From Streptomyces cylindrosporus (GTDB lineage Bacteria > Actinomycetota > Actinomycetes > Streptomycetales > Streptomycetaceae): DNA of 64,000 nucleotides. This document shows, piece by piece, positions 42,845 through 52,083 of the stretch. Location of the stretch: assembly GCF_022698165.1 (NCBI RefSeq), contig NZ_JALDAY010000008.1, positions 496,001-560,000 on the forward strand. Reading direction: 5' to 3'. A program made the translations under genes and the position numbers. Every line of letters begins with the position of its first letter. Position 1 is the first letter of the stretch. Under the pieces are notes generated by a model that worked only from the letters and a program-made list of their open reading frames with translations, had not been told where the DNA came from and did no database searches.

Positions 42845-44278
42845 TCAGCCGGTGATGGGCGAGCCCAGTTCCGGCTGGGGGTGGGTGCCCAGGCCCACCG
42901 AGCCCGCGCCGTAGCTCACCAGGCCCTTGGTGGTCAGCCGGGTCGAGGTGCCCCGGAGGAACAGCAGGGTGCCGTCGCCGGCGTTCTCGCCCGGGGCGCC
43001 GACGGCGAGGTCGGCCCTGCCGTCGCGGTTGGTGTCGACCAGGCGGACCGCGGTGCCGAACTCGTCGGCGGTCTCGGCCGTGCCCGGCACGCCCGCGGTG
43101 TTCTGGCTGTAGCTGTACGACGTCGCGGGCGACAGCCCCTTCGAACTCGCCGGGACGATGGTCACCGTACCGGCGTCGGTCGCGCTGCCGATCCCCTCGT
43201 GCTGGGCGCCGACGGCGAGGTCGGCGCGGCCGTCGCCGTTGATGTCGCCGAGCGCCACCGAGTCGCCGAACCAGTCGCCGGCCTCGCCCGCGCCGGGCAC
43301 GCCGGGCGTGTTCTGGCTGATGGTGACGGGGGCGCGGGAGGTGTCCGGGCCCTTCGCGGAGCCGTAGGTCAGGGTGACGCTGCCGCCGAGCCGGGAGTTG
43401 GTCTGGTCGGCGCGCACGTCTCCGTACAGGCCGGTGACGATGTCGTCGTAACCGTCGCCGTCGACGTCGCCGACCGCGGCGGAGTCACCCTGGGCGGCCT
43501 CGCCGGCGTAGGTCCGCGCGGAGCCGCCCGGGGACAGGTAGACCAGCTGCCGGTCGGTCTTGGGGCTGGTGTCGCCGCCGACCACGAGGTCGTCCGTGCC
43601 GTCGCCGTTGATGTCGCCGGCGGTCAGGCTGCGGATGCCCGTGCCCTGGGTCAGGATGCCCGGGGTGAAGCCGGTGCGGCCGGACAGGGTGGCGCCCTTG
43701 CCGGTGCCGCCGAGGTAGACGGAGATGCCGTTGTAGTTGGCCGCGCCGACGGCGAGGTCGGTGCGGCCGTCGCCGTTGAAGTCGCCTGCGGCGAGCGTCC
43801 GGCCGAAGTACTTCGGCTTGTCCGCGGTCGGCGGGGTGAGCGAAGTACCGCCGGACAGGCCGGACTTGGAGCCCCACAGGACGGTGACCGCGCCGGCGAG
43901 GGAGCCGGTGGTCGTGGACTCGTTCGGGGTGCCGACGGCGAGGTCCGCGTAGCCGTCGCTGTTGAAGTCGCCCGTCGCGGTGGTGGCGCCGAAGTTGTCG
44001 GCGGACTCGGAGGTGCCGGGGATCCCGCTCGTACTCTGCGAGATCACCTTGGAGCCCGCCGCCTTCGGCCCGCTCGCGGAGCCGTAGGCGATGAGCACGG
44101 CGCCGGCGTGGTCGGCGGAGCCGGCCGCGGCCAGCGGGGCCGAGACGGCCAGGTCGCGGTAGCCGTCGCCGTTGAAGTCGCCGGGCAGGTGCGAGGGGGC
44201 GGCGGAGGCCGTGGTCACGGGCAGGGCGGTGAGCAGGCCGGTGGTGAGAGTGGCGGCCAGGAGAGCGTGTCTGCGCAA
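42845..44278 (-). CDS. Secreted FG-GAP beta-propeller protein 1
   Basis: 477 residues from a TTG (LRRHALLAATLTTGLLTALP) with GGAG upstream. Signal peptide to about ASAAPS. Seven FG-GAP blades follow with the calcium loop DxNxDGxxDL (DFNGDGYRDLAVSAP, DFNSDGYADLAVGTP, DINGDGRADLAVGAQ and others) and interblade NTxGVPGxxExxDxFG motifs. It is the distal member of five tandem paralogues on the minus strand. Family resembles the integrin alpha propeller; it may bind surfaces or carbohydrate, but the function is unknown. Confidence 0.88.
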   Translation of the reverse strand: MRRHALLAATLTTGLLTALPVTTASAAPSHLPGDFNGDGYRDLAVSAPLAAAGSADHAGAVLIAYGSASGPKAAGSKVISQSTSGIPGTSESADNFGATTATGDFNSDGYADLAVGTPNESTTTGSLAGAVTVLWGSKSGLSGGTSLTPPTADKPKYFGRTLAAGDFNGDGRTDLAVGAANYNGISVYLGGTGKGATLSGRTGFTPGILTQGTGIRSLTAGDINGDGTDDLVVGGDTSPKTDRQLVYLSPGGSARTYAGEAAQGDSAAVGDVDGDGYDDIVTGLYGDVRADQTNSRLGGSVTLTYGSAKGPDTSRAPVTISQNTPGVPGAGEAGDWFGDSVALGDINGDGRADLAVGAQHEGIGSATDAGTVTIVPASSKGLSPATSYSYSQNTAGVPGTAETADEFGTAVRLVDTNRDGRADLAVGAPGENAGDGTLLFLRGTSTRLTTKGLVSYGAGSVGLGTHPQPELGSPITG

Positions 44279-44362
44279 GGTGGAGGCTCCGGGAGGGGGA
44301 GGGGAGGGGAAGGCGGGGCCGGGTCGACGACGTGCACCCGGCCGGGTACGGCACCAGGGATG

Positions 44363-45703
44363 TCAGTCCGCGAAGTTCGCGCCGAAGTACGGCGCACCCG
44401 TCGTCGAGACGCCCGAGGAGTTCGGGGAGATGGTGCGGGAGCCGGTGGTGGTGATCTTCGTGCCGTTGGAGGGCAGGTAGGTCACCGCGCCGTCGGCGCC
44501 GTTCTCGAGCGAGCCCACGAGCAGGTCGGCCCTGCCGTCGCCGGTGACGTCGTCGAGCTTGACGTCGGCGCCGAACATGTCACCCTTCTCGTCCGAACCG
44601 GGCACACCCGCTGTGCTCTGCGCGAAGGTCTGGGTGCCGGAGGCGGTGCTGAGGCCGCCCGAGCCGCCGTAGAGGATCGTGACGGCGCCGGTGTCCGCCG
44701 CGCCGCCGATGTTCTCGCCGGCGACGCCGACGACCAGGTCGAGGTACTTGTCGCCGTTGATGTCGCCGAGGTCGAGTTCGAAGCCGAAGTCGTCGCCCGT
44801 CTCGGAGGTGCCGGGGACGTTGCCGGTGTCCTGGGTGATGCCGGTGACCTGGGCGGGACCGCTCGCCGAGCCGTAGGTCATGTCGCCGTAGCCGTCGGCG
44901 TCGATGTCGCCGATCGCGGTGATCACACCGGGCTTCAGGGTCCTGGCGGCGGACGTGCTGAGGCCGCTCGCGGTGCCGGGGACGAAGTAGTTGCGGTTCC
45001 AGCCGTTGGCGGTGGACGTCTCGTAGCCGTCGACCACGAGGTCGGAGCGGCCGTCGCCGTTGACGTCGCCGGCGGTCAGGTTGACCGGGCCGAGGCCACC
45101 CGTGCCGATGACCGGTGGCTTGACGGTGTAGCGGCCGCCGGCGGTGCCGGAGGTGGAGAAGCCGTCCTTGAAGACGTGGACGGTGGCCGTGGTGCCGCTG
45201 ACGGCCAGATCGGCCCTGCCGTCGCCGTCGAAGTCGCCGGCGGCGAGGCTGCGGCCCCAGAAGTCGTGCGAGGTGGGCGCCGGATCGGGCACGGACGCGC
45301 CCTTGCCGGTGAGCCCGGAGGCCGAGCCCCACAGGATGGTCACCGTGCCGCCGTCGACGTCGCTTCCGACGTCCTCGCCCGCGGAGCCGACGGCGAGGTC
45401 GTCGTAGCCGTCGCCGTTGAAGTCGGCGTACGCCAGGTCGTTGGCGAAGTGGTCGCCGCTCTCGGCGGTGCCCGGGACGCCGGCGCTGTTCTGGCTGATC
45501 GTGCTGCGCTTGGCGGAGGACACGCCGGTGGCGTTGCCGTAGAGCACGACGAGCAGGCCGGCGCCCTTCTTGCCATTCACGTACGCGGTCGAGGCCGAGA
45601 AGGCCGCGTCACCGGTCCCGTCGCCGTTGAAGTCGGCCTGCTGGACGTGCGTGGAGTCCGCGGCCGTGGCCGTCGCGAGGACGAGTCGCAGGGGCGTATG
45701 CAT
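44363..45703 (-). CDS. Secreted FG-GAP beta-propeller protein 2
   Basis: 446 residues from ATG 45703. The N-terminus MHTPLRLVLATATAADSTHV is a short signal-like segment, clearly shorter and less charged than in the other four copies, so export may be weaker or an upstream start missed. FG-GAP blades: DFNGDGTGDAAFSAS, DFNGDGYDDLAVGSAGE, DFDGDGRADLAVSG, DINGDKYLDLVVGVAGE. It ends ISPNSSGVSTTGAPYFG, like its paralogues. An 84-bp gap separates it from copy 1. Confidence 0.85.
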   Translation of the reverse strand: MHTPLRLVLATATAADSTHVQQADFNGDGTGDAAFSASTAYVNGKKGAGLLVVLYGNATGVSSAKRSTISQNSAGVPGTAESGDHFANDLAYADFNGDGYDDLAVGSAGEDVGSDVDGGTVTILWGSASGLTGKGASVPDPAPTSHDFWGRSLAAGDFDGDGRADLAVSGTTATVHVFKDGFSTSGTAGGRYTVKPPVIGTGGLGPVNLTAGDVNGDGRSDLVVDGYETSTANGWNRNYFVPGTASGLSTSAARTLKPGVITAIGDIDADGYGDMTYGSASGPAQVTGITQDTGNVPGTSETGDDFGFELDLGDINGDKYLDLVVGVAGENIGGAADTGAVTILYGGSGGLSTASGTQTFAQSTAGVPGSDEKGDMFGADVKLDDVTGDGRADLLVGSLENGADGAVTYLPSNGTKITTTGSRTISPNSSGVSTTGAPYFGANFAD

Positions 45704-45792
45704 GCGAGGTAGACCTTTGTCGATGCGTAGGGGTTGTACGTGCGTTCGAGAAATTTTCGATACGGCCGTGACGGGCGGGGCAGCGGAGCCGC

Positions 45793-47253
45793 TCAGCCCG
45801 CCAAGTCCGTGCCGAAGGCTCCTCCCTGGGCTGTCGAGAGGCCGAGCGACGTCGGGGCGAAGGTCTTGGACGTCGTTGTGGAGTAGAGCGTGGTGGCCGC
45901 TCCGGGCAGGAACCAGGCCGCGCCCGCCGGGTCGTTCTCCTGCGCGCCGATCGCGGTGAGGTCGGCGCGGCCGTCGTGGTTCACGTCGGAGGCCAGCAGC
46001 GTGGAGCCGAAGCTGTCGCCGGCCTCGCTCACGCCCGGGACACCGGTGCTGTCCTGCGTCAGGAACACCGCGCCGGTCGTGGTCAGGCCCGACGCCGAGC
46101 CGCGCAGCAGGGTGACGGCGCCCGCGGAGGAGAGGTAGTGGCTGTCGTCGCCGAAGGTCTCGCCCGGCGCGCCGACCGCGAGGTCCGCGTACCCGTTCTT
46201 GTCGAAGTCCCCGATCGCCAGCGCCTGGCCGAACCGGTCGCCGGTCTCCGAGGAGTCGGGCACGCCCGCCGTGTTCTGGGTGTACGACACCCGGCGGCTC
46301 GCGCTCGGGCCGGAACCGATGCCGTAGATGACGTGGATCCTGCCGCCGGTGACGGCGGACGGCTCGCTGTCCGGGTCCTCGGGGTTGCCGAGGACGATGT
46401 CGCCGCGACCGTCCTTGTCCAGGTCGCCGATGGCCGCCGTCGCCGCGGGGCGCAGGGTGCCCGCCCTGCTCAGGCCGCTCGCGGTGCCCTTGTAGTAGAC
46501 GGCGGTGGCGAGGTCGTCGCTGTCGGGCTTCCGGCCGGTGACCACGAGGTCGGCCTTGGTGTCGCCGCTGACCCGGCCCGCGGTCAGGACGGGGCGGTCG
46601 ATGCCGGGGGAGTACGTCGACACGGCCCCCGTGGAGCCGGACCTGGTGAACGGGCCGCGGATCAGCCGCACCCGGTAGGAGGACGGGTTCGCCGAGTCGC
46701 TCTGCGCGGAGATCGCCAGGTCGGGTCTGCCGTCGCCGGTGAAGTCGGCGGCCGCGATGCTCAGGCCGAAGTAACTCCCGTACAGCGTCTGGGGGTTCTT
46801 CACCGTCGTACCGCCGGAAAGGCCGGCGGCCGAGCCCCATACGACGACGACCGTGCCCGCGTCCTCGGCGGCGCCCGACTTCTCGTGCTGGGCGCCGACG
46901 ATCAGGTCGCTGTAGCCGTCGCGGTCGAGGTCGGCGGCGGCGACCTGGTCGCCGAACTCGTCGTCCGTCTCGGCGGAGCCGGGGATGCCGGCCGTGTTCT
47001 GGCTGATCACCTTGTGCTTGGCGGGGTCGAGGCCGCTCTTGGTGCCGTAGACGACCGCGACCTGACCGGCCCACTTCTTCCCGCTCACGGTGGCGGCCGG
47101 GGCGGCGATCGCCACGTCCCGGTAGCCGTCGCCGTTGAAGTCACCGGACAGGCCGGAAGGCGCGGCGGAGGCGGTGGTGGCCAGGGGCAGGGGAGCGAGG
47201 CCCGCGATCGTCAGGGCGGCGAGGGCCGTGGTGGTGCGCAGGGAGTGCTTCAC
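45793..47253 (-). CDS. Secreted FG-GAP beta-propeller protein 3
   Basis: 486 residues from GTG 47253 (VKHSLRTTTALAALTIAGLA), chosen because GGAG stands about 9 bp upstream as in copy 4; a TTG 15 bp earlier is also open. Signal peptide ends TTASAAPS. Blades with DFNGDGYRDVAIAAP, DLDRDGYSDLIVGAQHE, DFTGDGRPDLAIS, DFDKNGYADLAVGAPGE and DVNHDGRADLTAIGAQE. Function unknown. Confidence 0.88.
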   Translation of the reverse strand: MKHSLRTTTALAALTIAGLAPLPLATTASAAPSGLSGDFNGDGYRDVAIAAPAATVSGKKWAGQVAVVYGTKSGLDPAKHKVISQNTAGIPGSAETDDEFGDQVAAADLDRDGYSDLIVGAQHEKSGAAEDAGTVVVVWGSAAGLSGGTTVKNPQTLYGSYFGLSIAAADFTGDGRPDLAISAQSDSANPSSYRVRLIRGPFTRSGSTGAVSTYSPGIDRPVLTAGRVSGDTKADLVVTGRKPDSDDLATAVYYKGTASGLSRAGTLRPAATAAIGDLDKDGRGDIVLGNPEDPDSEPSAVTGGRIHVIYGIGSGPSASRRVSYTQNTAGVPDSSETGDRFGQALAIGDFDKNGYADLAVGAPGETFGDDSHYLSSAGAVTLLRGSASGLTTTGAVFLTQDSTGVPGVSEAGDSFGSTLLASDVNHDGRADLTAIGAQENDPAGAAWFLPGAATTLYSTTTSKTFAPTSLGLSTAQGGAFGTDLAG

Positions 47254-47293
47254 GTTCCGGGGCTCCAAAGGGAGGTCTGCGTACGGGAGTTGG

Positions 47294-48703
47294 TCAGTCG
47301 GCGAGCGCGGCGCCGAAGAAGGTCCGCGTGCCCAGGCCCAGTTGCTTGACGGTGAGCGTGCTCGAACCGGCGCCGGTGGGGCCTGAGGACGTGCCGGGGA
47401 AGAAGTGCAGGCGGCCGATCTCCGGGGCGGCGGCGACGAGTTCGGCGCGGCCGTCGCGGTTGTAGTCGCGCAGCAGGACCGAGGCGCCGAACCAGCTGTC
47501 GCTCTCGTCCGCCGGGCGCTCGACGCCGGAGGTGGTGTAGTCGTACTGGCGGGAGTTCGTGCCGGTCAGGCCGGAGGCGCCGCCGCGCAGGACGGTGACG
47601 GCACCCGCCCGCCAGAACTCACTGCCGAGGGTCTCCAGTGGCACGCCCACCGCGAGGTCCGGATAGCCGTCGCCGTTGGTGTCGCCGGCCGAGACGTCGT
47701 AGCCGAAGTAGTCGCCGGACTCGCGGACGCCGGGCACACCGGCCGTGTCCTGGCTGAGCGACTTGACGGTCGTGCCGAAACCGGTGGACGTGCCCTTGAG
47801 GAGGTGGACCGCGCCGCCCTTGCCGGAGCGGGAGACGCCGACGGCCAGGTCGCCGTAGCCGTTCTTGTCGAAGTCGGCGATCACGGCGCTGGAGCCGGTG
47901 ATCTCGGTGGAGGCGGGCAGGCCGTACTTCTTCGGCGGCCGCACCGGGCCGCTGCCGCTGCCGCGGTAGAACCAGACGCGGTGGCTGCGGGTGGCCGCGT
48001 CGTAGCCGACGACCGCGAAGTCCGCGGTGGAGTCCTTGGTGACCTTGCCGGAGACGACCAGTTCGGGGGAGATGTCCTCGCCGTCGACCGGGTCGAGGTT
48101 GGTGGCGGTGCCGCGCGAGCCGGACTTGGTGAACGGGCCGCGCATGAACCAGACGTAGTTGTCCCCGACCGCTACGACATCGGGCTTGCCGTCCGCGTCG
48201 AAGTCGCCGACCGCGATGTCCTTGGCGAACACGTCGTCGCCGCCCATGGTGTACGAACTGCCCTTGGTCAGCCCCGACTTGGAGCCCCACAGGACGCTGA
48301 ACATGCCGTGCCGGGAGCCCGAGTCCTCACCCGGCGAGGTGACGACGACGTCCGCGTACCCGTCCTTGTTCAGGTCGGCCGTGGTGACCTTCGCGCCGAA
48401 GTGGTCGCCCGCCTCCGCCGAGCCCTCCACGCCCGGGCTGTTCTGCGTGTAGACCTTGCGCGTGGCGGAGTCCAGCCCGGACGCCGTGCCCCACATCACC
48501 ACGACCGCACCCGCCTCCGCCCTGCCGCCCACCGCGGCGGTGCGGTCGCCGAGGACAAGGTCGCGGTAGCCGTCGCCGTTGAAGTCGTCCGCGTACTTGG
48601 CCGCCGCCGCGGAGGCCGGAGCGGCCAGGGCGAGCGGGGTAAGAGTGGCGGAGAGAAGAGCGGCGGCCAGCAGGCCGGCGCCCGTGCCGGTACGGATGGT
48701 CAC
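47294..48703 (-). CDS. Secreted FG-GAP beta-propeller protein 4
   Basis: 469 residues from GTG 48703 (VTIRTGTGAGLLAAALLSAT) with GGAG upstream. Signal peptide ends PASAAAA. Blades with DFNGDGYRDLVLGDR, DLNKDGYADVVVTSPGE, DFDADGKPDVVAVG, DFDKNGYGDLAVGVS and DTNGDGYPDLAVGVP. The C-terminal TVKQLGLGTRTFFGAALAD resembles the ends of the other copies. It lies 40 bp upstream of copy 3 in the transcription direction. Confidence 0.88.
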   Translation of the reverse strand: MTIRTGTGAGLLAAALLSATLTPLALAAPASAAAAKYADDFNGDGYRDLVLGDRTAAVGGRAEAGAVVVMWGTASGLDSATRKVYTQNSPGVEGSAEAGDHFGAKVTTADLNKDGYADVVVTSPGEDSGSRHGMFSVLWGSKSGLTKGSSYTMGGDDVFAKDIAVGDFDADGKPDVVAVGDNYVWFMRGPFTKSGSRGTATNLDPVDGEDISPELVVSGKVTKDSTADFAVVGYDAATRSHRVWFYRGSGSGPVRPPKKYGLPASTEITGSSAVIADFDKNGYGDLAVGVSRSGKGGAVHLLKGTSTGFGTTVKSLSQDTAGVPGVRESGDYFGYDVSAGDTNGDGYPDLAVGVPLETLGSEFWRAGAVTVLRGGASGLTGTNSRQYDYTTSGVERPADESDSWFGASVLLRDYNRDGRAELVAAAPEIGRLHFFPGTSSGPTGAGSSTLTVKQLGLGTRTFFGAALAD

Positions 48704-48831
48704 GTGGGCTCCAAGGGTCGGGACGGCCCCGGAACACGGGGGACCGCGATGAGGAGACCCGCGGCAAGGCGCCTGGGTTGTACGGGAGTTCGGGTGGTTT
48801 CTGAGGCTGCTGTGTCTCAGTTGCCCGTGTC

Positions 48832-50124
48832 TCAGTCGTCCGTCAGGAACTCCGAGCTGGAGAAGGTGACCGCCGGCTTCCGTGACACCAAGGTCTTCCT
48901 CGCGCCCGGGTACACGGCCACGGTGTCCTTCGTCTCGCCCAGGTACGTCCGCACCGCCAGGTCCGCCCGCCCGTCCCCGTCGAAGTCGCCCACCGACAGC
49001 ACCCTCGTCGTACCCCGGGCCTTCGGGTCGAGGATCACCACGTCCGACGCCGACAGTCCGGTCGTACGGCCTCGGAACACCCGTAGCCGGGAGCCGCTGG
49101 AGACGAGTTCGCTCAGGCCGTCGCCGTCGAAGTCGGCCGCGTCGAGCATGGAGCCGGCGGAGGCGAGGGTGGCGCGGGTGGGGGTCGGGAGGTCGTAGCG
49201 CAGGGACGTTTCCCCCATGCCACCGACCGCCGCGTCCAGCGCCGCGCCCCTGCCGAAGCGGCCGAGGGCGACGTCGATGCCGGACGGGAGCGTGGTGCCG
49301 GTGCGGGTGGGGCCGTCCGGGCCGCCGAGGACGACGGACGCCTTGCCCGTGCCCTCCGCAGCGCGGACCACCAGGTCGTCGTAGCCGTCGCGGTTCACGT
49401 CGGCGGCCGGGCCGGTGGGCAGTTCGCCGGGCGAGGGGAGGGGGTCGGTGGCCGCGCGAGGGGCGCCTTTACGGCTGAACGGGCCGCGCAGGTAGGTGAG
49501 TCGGCCGGCGGACGCGTGCAGGACGAGGTCGTTCGCGCCGTCGCCGTCGAAGTCGCCGCAGACGGGCTGGTCGGGCCAGTCGTCGCCGAAGCGGGCGCGG
49601 GCCGGGACGGTGAGGTGGACGGCGCGGGTCAGGCCGGTGGCGGAGCCGAAGAGGATCTAGAGCGGGACCGGCGGCTGCCCTTGGCCGTCGTAGGGCGGGT
49701 CGGTGGAGACCACGAGGTCGGTGAAGCCGTCCCGGTCGAGGTCGCAGCTCGCCTCCGCGTCGAAGAGGGCGGGGAGTTGGCCCTTCGTGCGGGCCGCGTA
49801 CCTGGCGGGGCTCAGCAACTGCCGTGCCCCGGGGGCGAGTCCGTGTGCGCTGCCGTAGACGACGCCGATGCCCGCGTCGTCGGTGTGGGCGTGCGCCTTC
49901 ACCAGGTCGTCGAGGACCAGGTCGCGGTGGCCGTCGCCGTTGAAGTCGTCGGCGACCTTGCTGCCCTTGCCGAGGGGTACGGGGAGCTTGGCGGGGGCGT
50001 CCGCGATCCGTACGGGGGTGTGCCCGGGGGCGGCGTCGGGGTGGGTGCCGGGACCGCAGGCGGCGAGGAGCAGGGCGCCGCACAGGGCAGCCGTCGTACC
50101 CGTCCCGCTTCTTCGCAAGCGCAC
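48832..50124 (-). pseudogene. FG-GAP lipoprotein 5, interrupted by an in-frame TAG
   Basis: A 431-codon frame with a single amber codon at 49659-49657. Before it: signal and lipobox RLRRSGTGTTAALCGALLLA then ACGPG (lipid-anchored, unlike the other four), blades DFNGDGHRDLVLDD and DLDRDGFTDLVVSTD, ending PPVPL. After it, in the same frame: ILFGSATGLTRAVHLTVPAR, DFDGDGANDLVLHASAG, DVNRDGYDDLVVRA and so on to SSSEFLTDD. A CAG to TAG change would explain it. Without readthrough only 155 residues are made; a sequencing error is also possible. Confidence 0.8.
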
Positions 50125-50235
50125 CGTTCACCTCGTCAGCACCTTCGACAACGACCGGCCCATGATGCCCGCGCCGACGGGTCGGCGGCACCCTTCGGGT
50201 GGGCCGTTGTCAGTGGGGCGCGGCACAGTGGAGGT

Positions 50236-50661
50236 ATGGATCCGGACGGACGGAAGTTCCTGGGCCGGGGACGCGTGGCGACCCGGCTGCCCGCGCAGGA
50301 CCTGGAGCGGGCGCGGCGGTTCTACTCGGAGGTGCTCGGGCTGGAGCCGGTGGACGAGCGGCCGGGCGGGCTGCTGTACCGGTGCGGGGGAGCGGACTTC
50401 GCGCTCTACCGGTCGACCGGGGTCTCGCCCGGCACCTTCACGCAGATGGGGTGGGAGGTGGAGGACCTGGAGTCGGTCGTGGCGGACCTGCGGCGGCGCG
50501 GGGTGGTCTTCGAGGAGGTGGATGTGCCCGGCTTCCGTACGGAGGGCGGGATCGCCGAGATAGCGGGGAACTACCCGAGCAAGGGGTACAGCGGCGAGCG
50601 CGCGGCCTGGTTCCACGACAGCGAGGGGAACCTGCTGGGGATCGGCGAGCCCGTGTCCTGA
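50236..50661 (+). CDS. VOC-family (glyoxalase/bleomycin-resistance-like) protein
   Basis: 141 residues from ATG 50236 with GGAGG upstream. One pair of beta-alpha-beta-beta-beta units: VATRLPAQDLERARRFYSEV, LGLEPVDERPGGLLYR, then QMGWEVEDLESVVADLRRRG and AAWFHDSEGNLLGIGEPV. The metal-type Glu in the last strand is not obvious. It is a monocistronic cytoplasmic protein. It is probably a small-molecule enzyme or binding protein; the substrate is unknown. Confidence 0.82.
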   Translation: MDPDGRKFLGRGRVATRLPAQDLERARRFYSEVLGLEPVDERPGGLLYRCGGADFALYRSTGVSPGTFTQMGWEVEDLESVVADLRRRGVVFEEVDVPGFRTEGGIAEIAGNYPSKGYSGERAAWFHDSEGNLLGIGEPVS

Positions 50662-50695
50662 GCGCGGCGCCGGGCACCGCGCTCAGGACCACGGC

Positions 50696-50950
50696 TCATC
50701 GGCCCACCGTCTCCCACAGGGCGACCCCGAGCGCCGTGCACGAGGTCACCGCGGCGAGGGACGGCAGCGGCCAGCGGGCGCGTTCGAGGGCTTCGAGGCG
50801 GTCCTCGTGCTCGCCGAGGGTCTTGTCGGTCTGGTCGGCGCGCTGGAGCAGCAGGGCCAGGTCACCGCGGGTGGTGGCGAAGCCGACGTCGACGGAGCGA
50901 CGCAGCCGCTCCAGCTCCAGGGCGACCCCTTCGGCCTCCCGGATGGTCAT
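50696..50950 (-). CDS. Holin-like coiled-coil protein with C-terminal membrane helix
   Basis: 84 residues. A charged helical part with heptad pattern (LELERLRRSVDVGF, LLLQRADQTDKTLGEHEDRL) precedes one membrane helix at the end (PLPSLAAVTSCTALGVALWE). This layout, directly behind the phage-type amidase and at the end of the tail operon, suits a holin or lysis accessory protein. No family is certain. Confidence 0.6.
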   Translation of the reverse strand: MTIREAEGVALELERLRRSVDVGFATTRGDLALLLQRADQTDKTLGEHEDRLEALERARWPLPSLAAVTSCTALGVALWETVGR

Positions 50951-51040
50951 GGCGGCGGCTCCTCTCTACGGGTCGGGTCTTTCATGCCAGCTCCTTTCGT
51001 TTCCTTTCCCAGGACTCCCACGACGGTTTCCTCACGTGTG

Positions 51041-51892
51041 TCACACCCGCGGCACCCGCAGCCTCGCCCAGCTCGTGGCGCCCGGGACGCCGTCCGCGTC
51101 CGCGCCGCCGTAGCCGAGCTTGTGCTGCCAGGCCGCGTACGAGCGGCGGTCGGCGGCCGTCCAGGTGGGGCCGGGGCCGACCTCGTAGCGGCCGCAGCCC
51201 TCCGCGACCAGGCGGCGGCCCATCGCCGTGATGACGGCGCTGCGGCGGCCGGTGGTGAAGAAGGCGGCGCCCGGGAAGGGCTCGTACGCGCTCGCCGGAC
51301 CGCCGTTGCCGAGCCGTCCGGCGACACGCGCCCGCATCGACGGCATCGAGAAGTCCGGGTCGACCTTGCGGGTCGTCCACTCCTTGTGGCCGATCACCCG
51401 GCCCGAACTCCAGCCGTGCGCACGGCAGACGGCCGCCGCGACCTTCTCCACGGCCGTCAACTGGGCCTCGGGGTAGGGGTCCTTGCCGTTGCCCAGGTTC
51501 TCGATCTCGAAGCCGTAGAAGTGGGCGTTGCCGTCGACCGCGTCCGCACCCGGCCGGGACGGCAGGGCCCTCGCGTCGCGTACGGCGTCGTAGACGGCCC
51601 GCGAGCCGGCGCCCGCGTGGTTGGTGCGGCCGTAGCCGACGAGGTGGACCGTGCCGTCCTTGGCGATGACGGCGACGCACAGCGGGCCGGGCAGGTCGGG
51701 GCGGCCGGTGCGGCACAGGGTGACGCTGTTCGTGCCGGCCGTGTGGTGCAGCATCACGCCGGCCACCGGGCCCCAGGCGCCGACGGCGTTGCGGTTGTGG
51801 GTGGACCAGTCGCCGTGCTCGACGACCGTGACACCCGCCGCGCGCAGTGCGGCGCGGAAGGCGGTGGCGGACAGGGGTGCGGACGCGGTCAT
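51041..51892 (-). CDS. N-acetylmuramoyl-L-alanine amidase (endolysin-like)
   Basis: 283 residues from ATG 51892, overlapping the stop of the gene before it by ATGA. The Amidase_2/PGRP domain shows zinc ligands in VMLHHTAG and GHKEWTTRKVDPDF, with NAHFYGFEIENLG. The C-terminal ~65 residues (PTWTAADRRSYAAWQHKLGY) form a peptidoglycan-binding-like repeat. There is no signal peptide, as expected for an endolysin released through a holin. It should cut the amide between muramic acid and the peptide stem, releasing particles from the producing cell. Confidence 0.9.
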   Translation of the reverse strand: MTASAPLSATAFRAALRAAGVTVVEHGDWSTHNRNAVGAWGPVAGVMLHHTAGTNSVTLCRTGRPDLPGPLCVAVIAKDGTVHLVGYGRTNHAGAGSRAVYDAVRDARALPSRPGADAVDGNAHFYGFEIENLGNGKDPYPEAQLTAVEKVAAAVCRAHGWSSGRVIGHKEWTTRKVDPDFSMPSMRARVAGRLGNGGPASAYEPFPGAAFFTTGRRSAVITAMGRRLVAEGCGRYEVGPGPTWTAADRRSYAAWQHKLGYGGADADGVPGATSWARLRVPRV

Positions 51893-52083
51893 ACGGCACC
51901 TCCGTCCACCGCTTCGGCCCACTCGACGCCGGTCTCCTCCGGCCCCGCGGCCGCCGGCTCCTCCCCGGCGGTCCCGTCCGTGACGGTGACCGTCACCGGG
52001 GTGACGACCACGACCTCCGTGGCCGTGTCGGACGTCGTGCCGGCCGCCGTGCCGGGACTCGTCTCGGACGTCGTCTCAGACAT
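51889..52083 (-). CDS. Short Thr/Val-rich protein in the tail operon
   Basis: 64 residues: MSETTSETSPGTAAGTTSDT, then TEVVVVTPVTVTVTDG and an acidic end. No domain recognised. It overlaps the hub gene end by 8 bp and the amidase start by 4 bp, so it is translated within the operon. Confidence 0.65.
   Translation of the reverse strand: MSETTSETSPGTAAGTTSDTATEVVVVTPVTVTVTDGTAGEEPAAAGPEETGVEWAEAVDGGAV

Noticed and set aside
42842..45712. 956-codon plus-strand frame across two FG-GAP genes
   Set aside because: It spans two unrelated minus-strand genes and the gap between them and is made of repetitive Val/Gly/Asp text, so it is a shadow.
44363..47074. 903-codon frame running through FG-GAP gene 2 into gene 3
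   Set aside because: Only the part from ATG 45703 has FG-GAP repeats; the upstream extension is an out-of-frame reading of gene 3.
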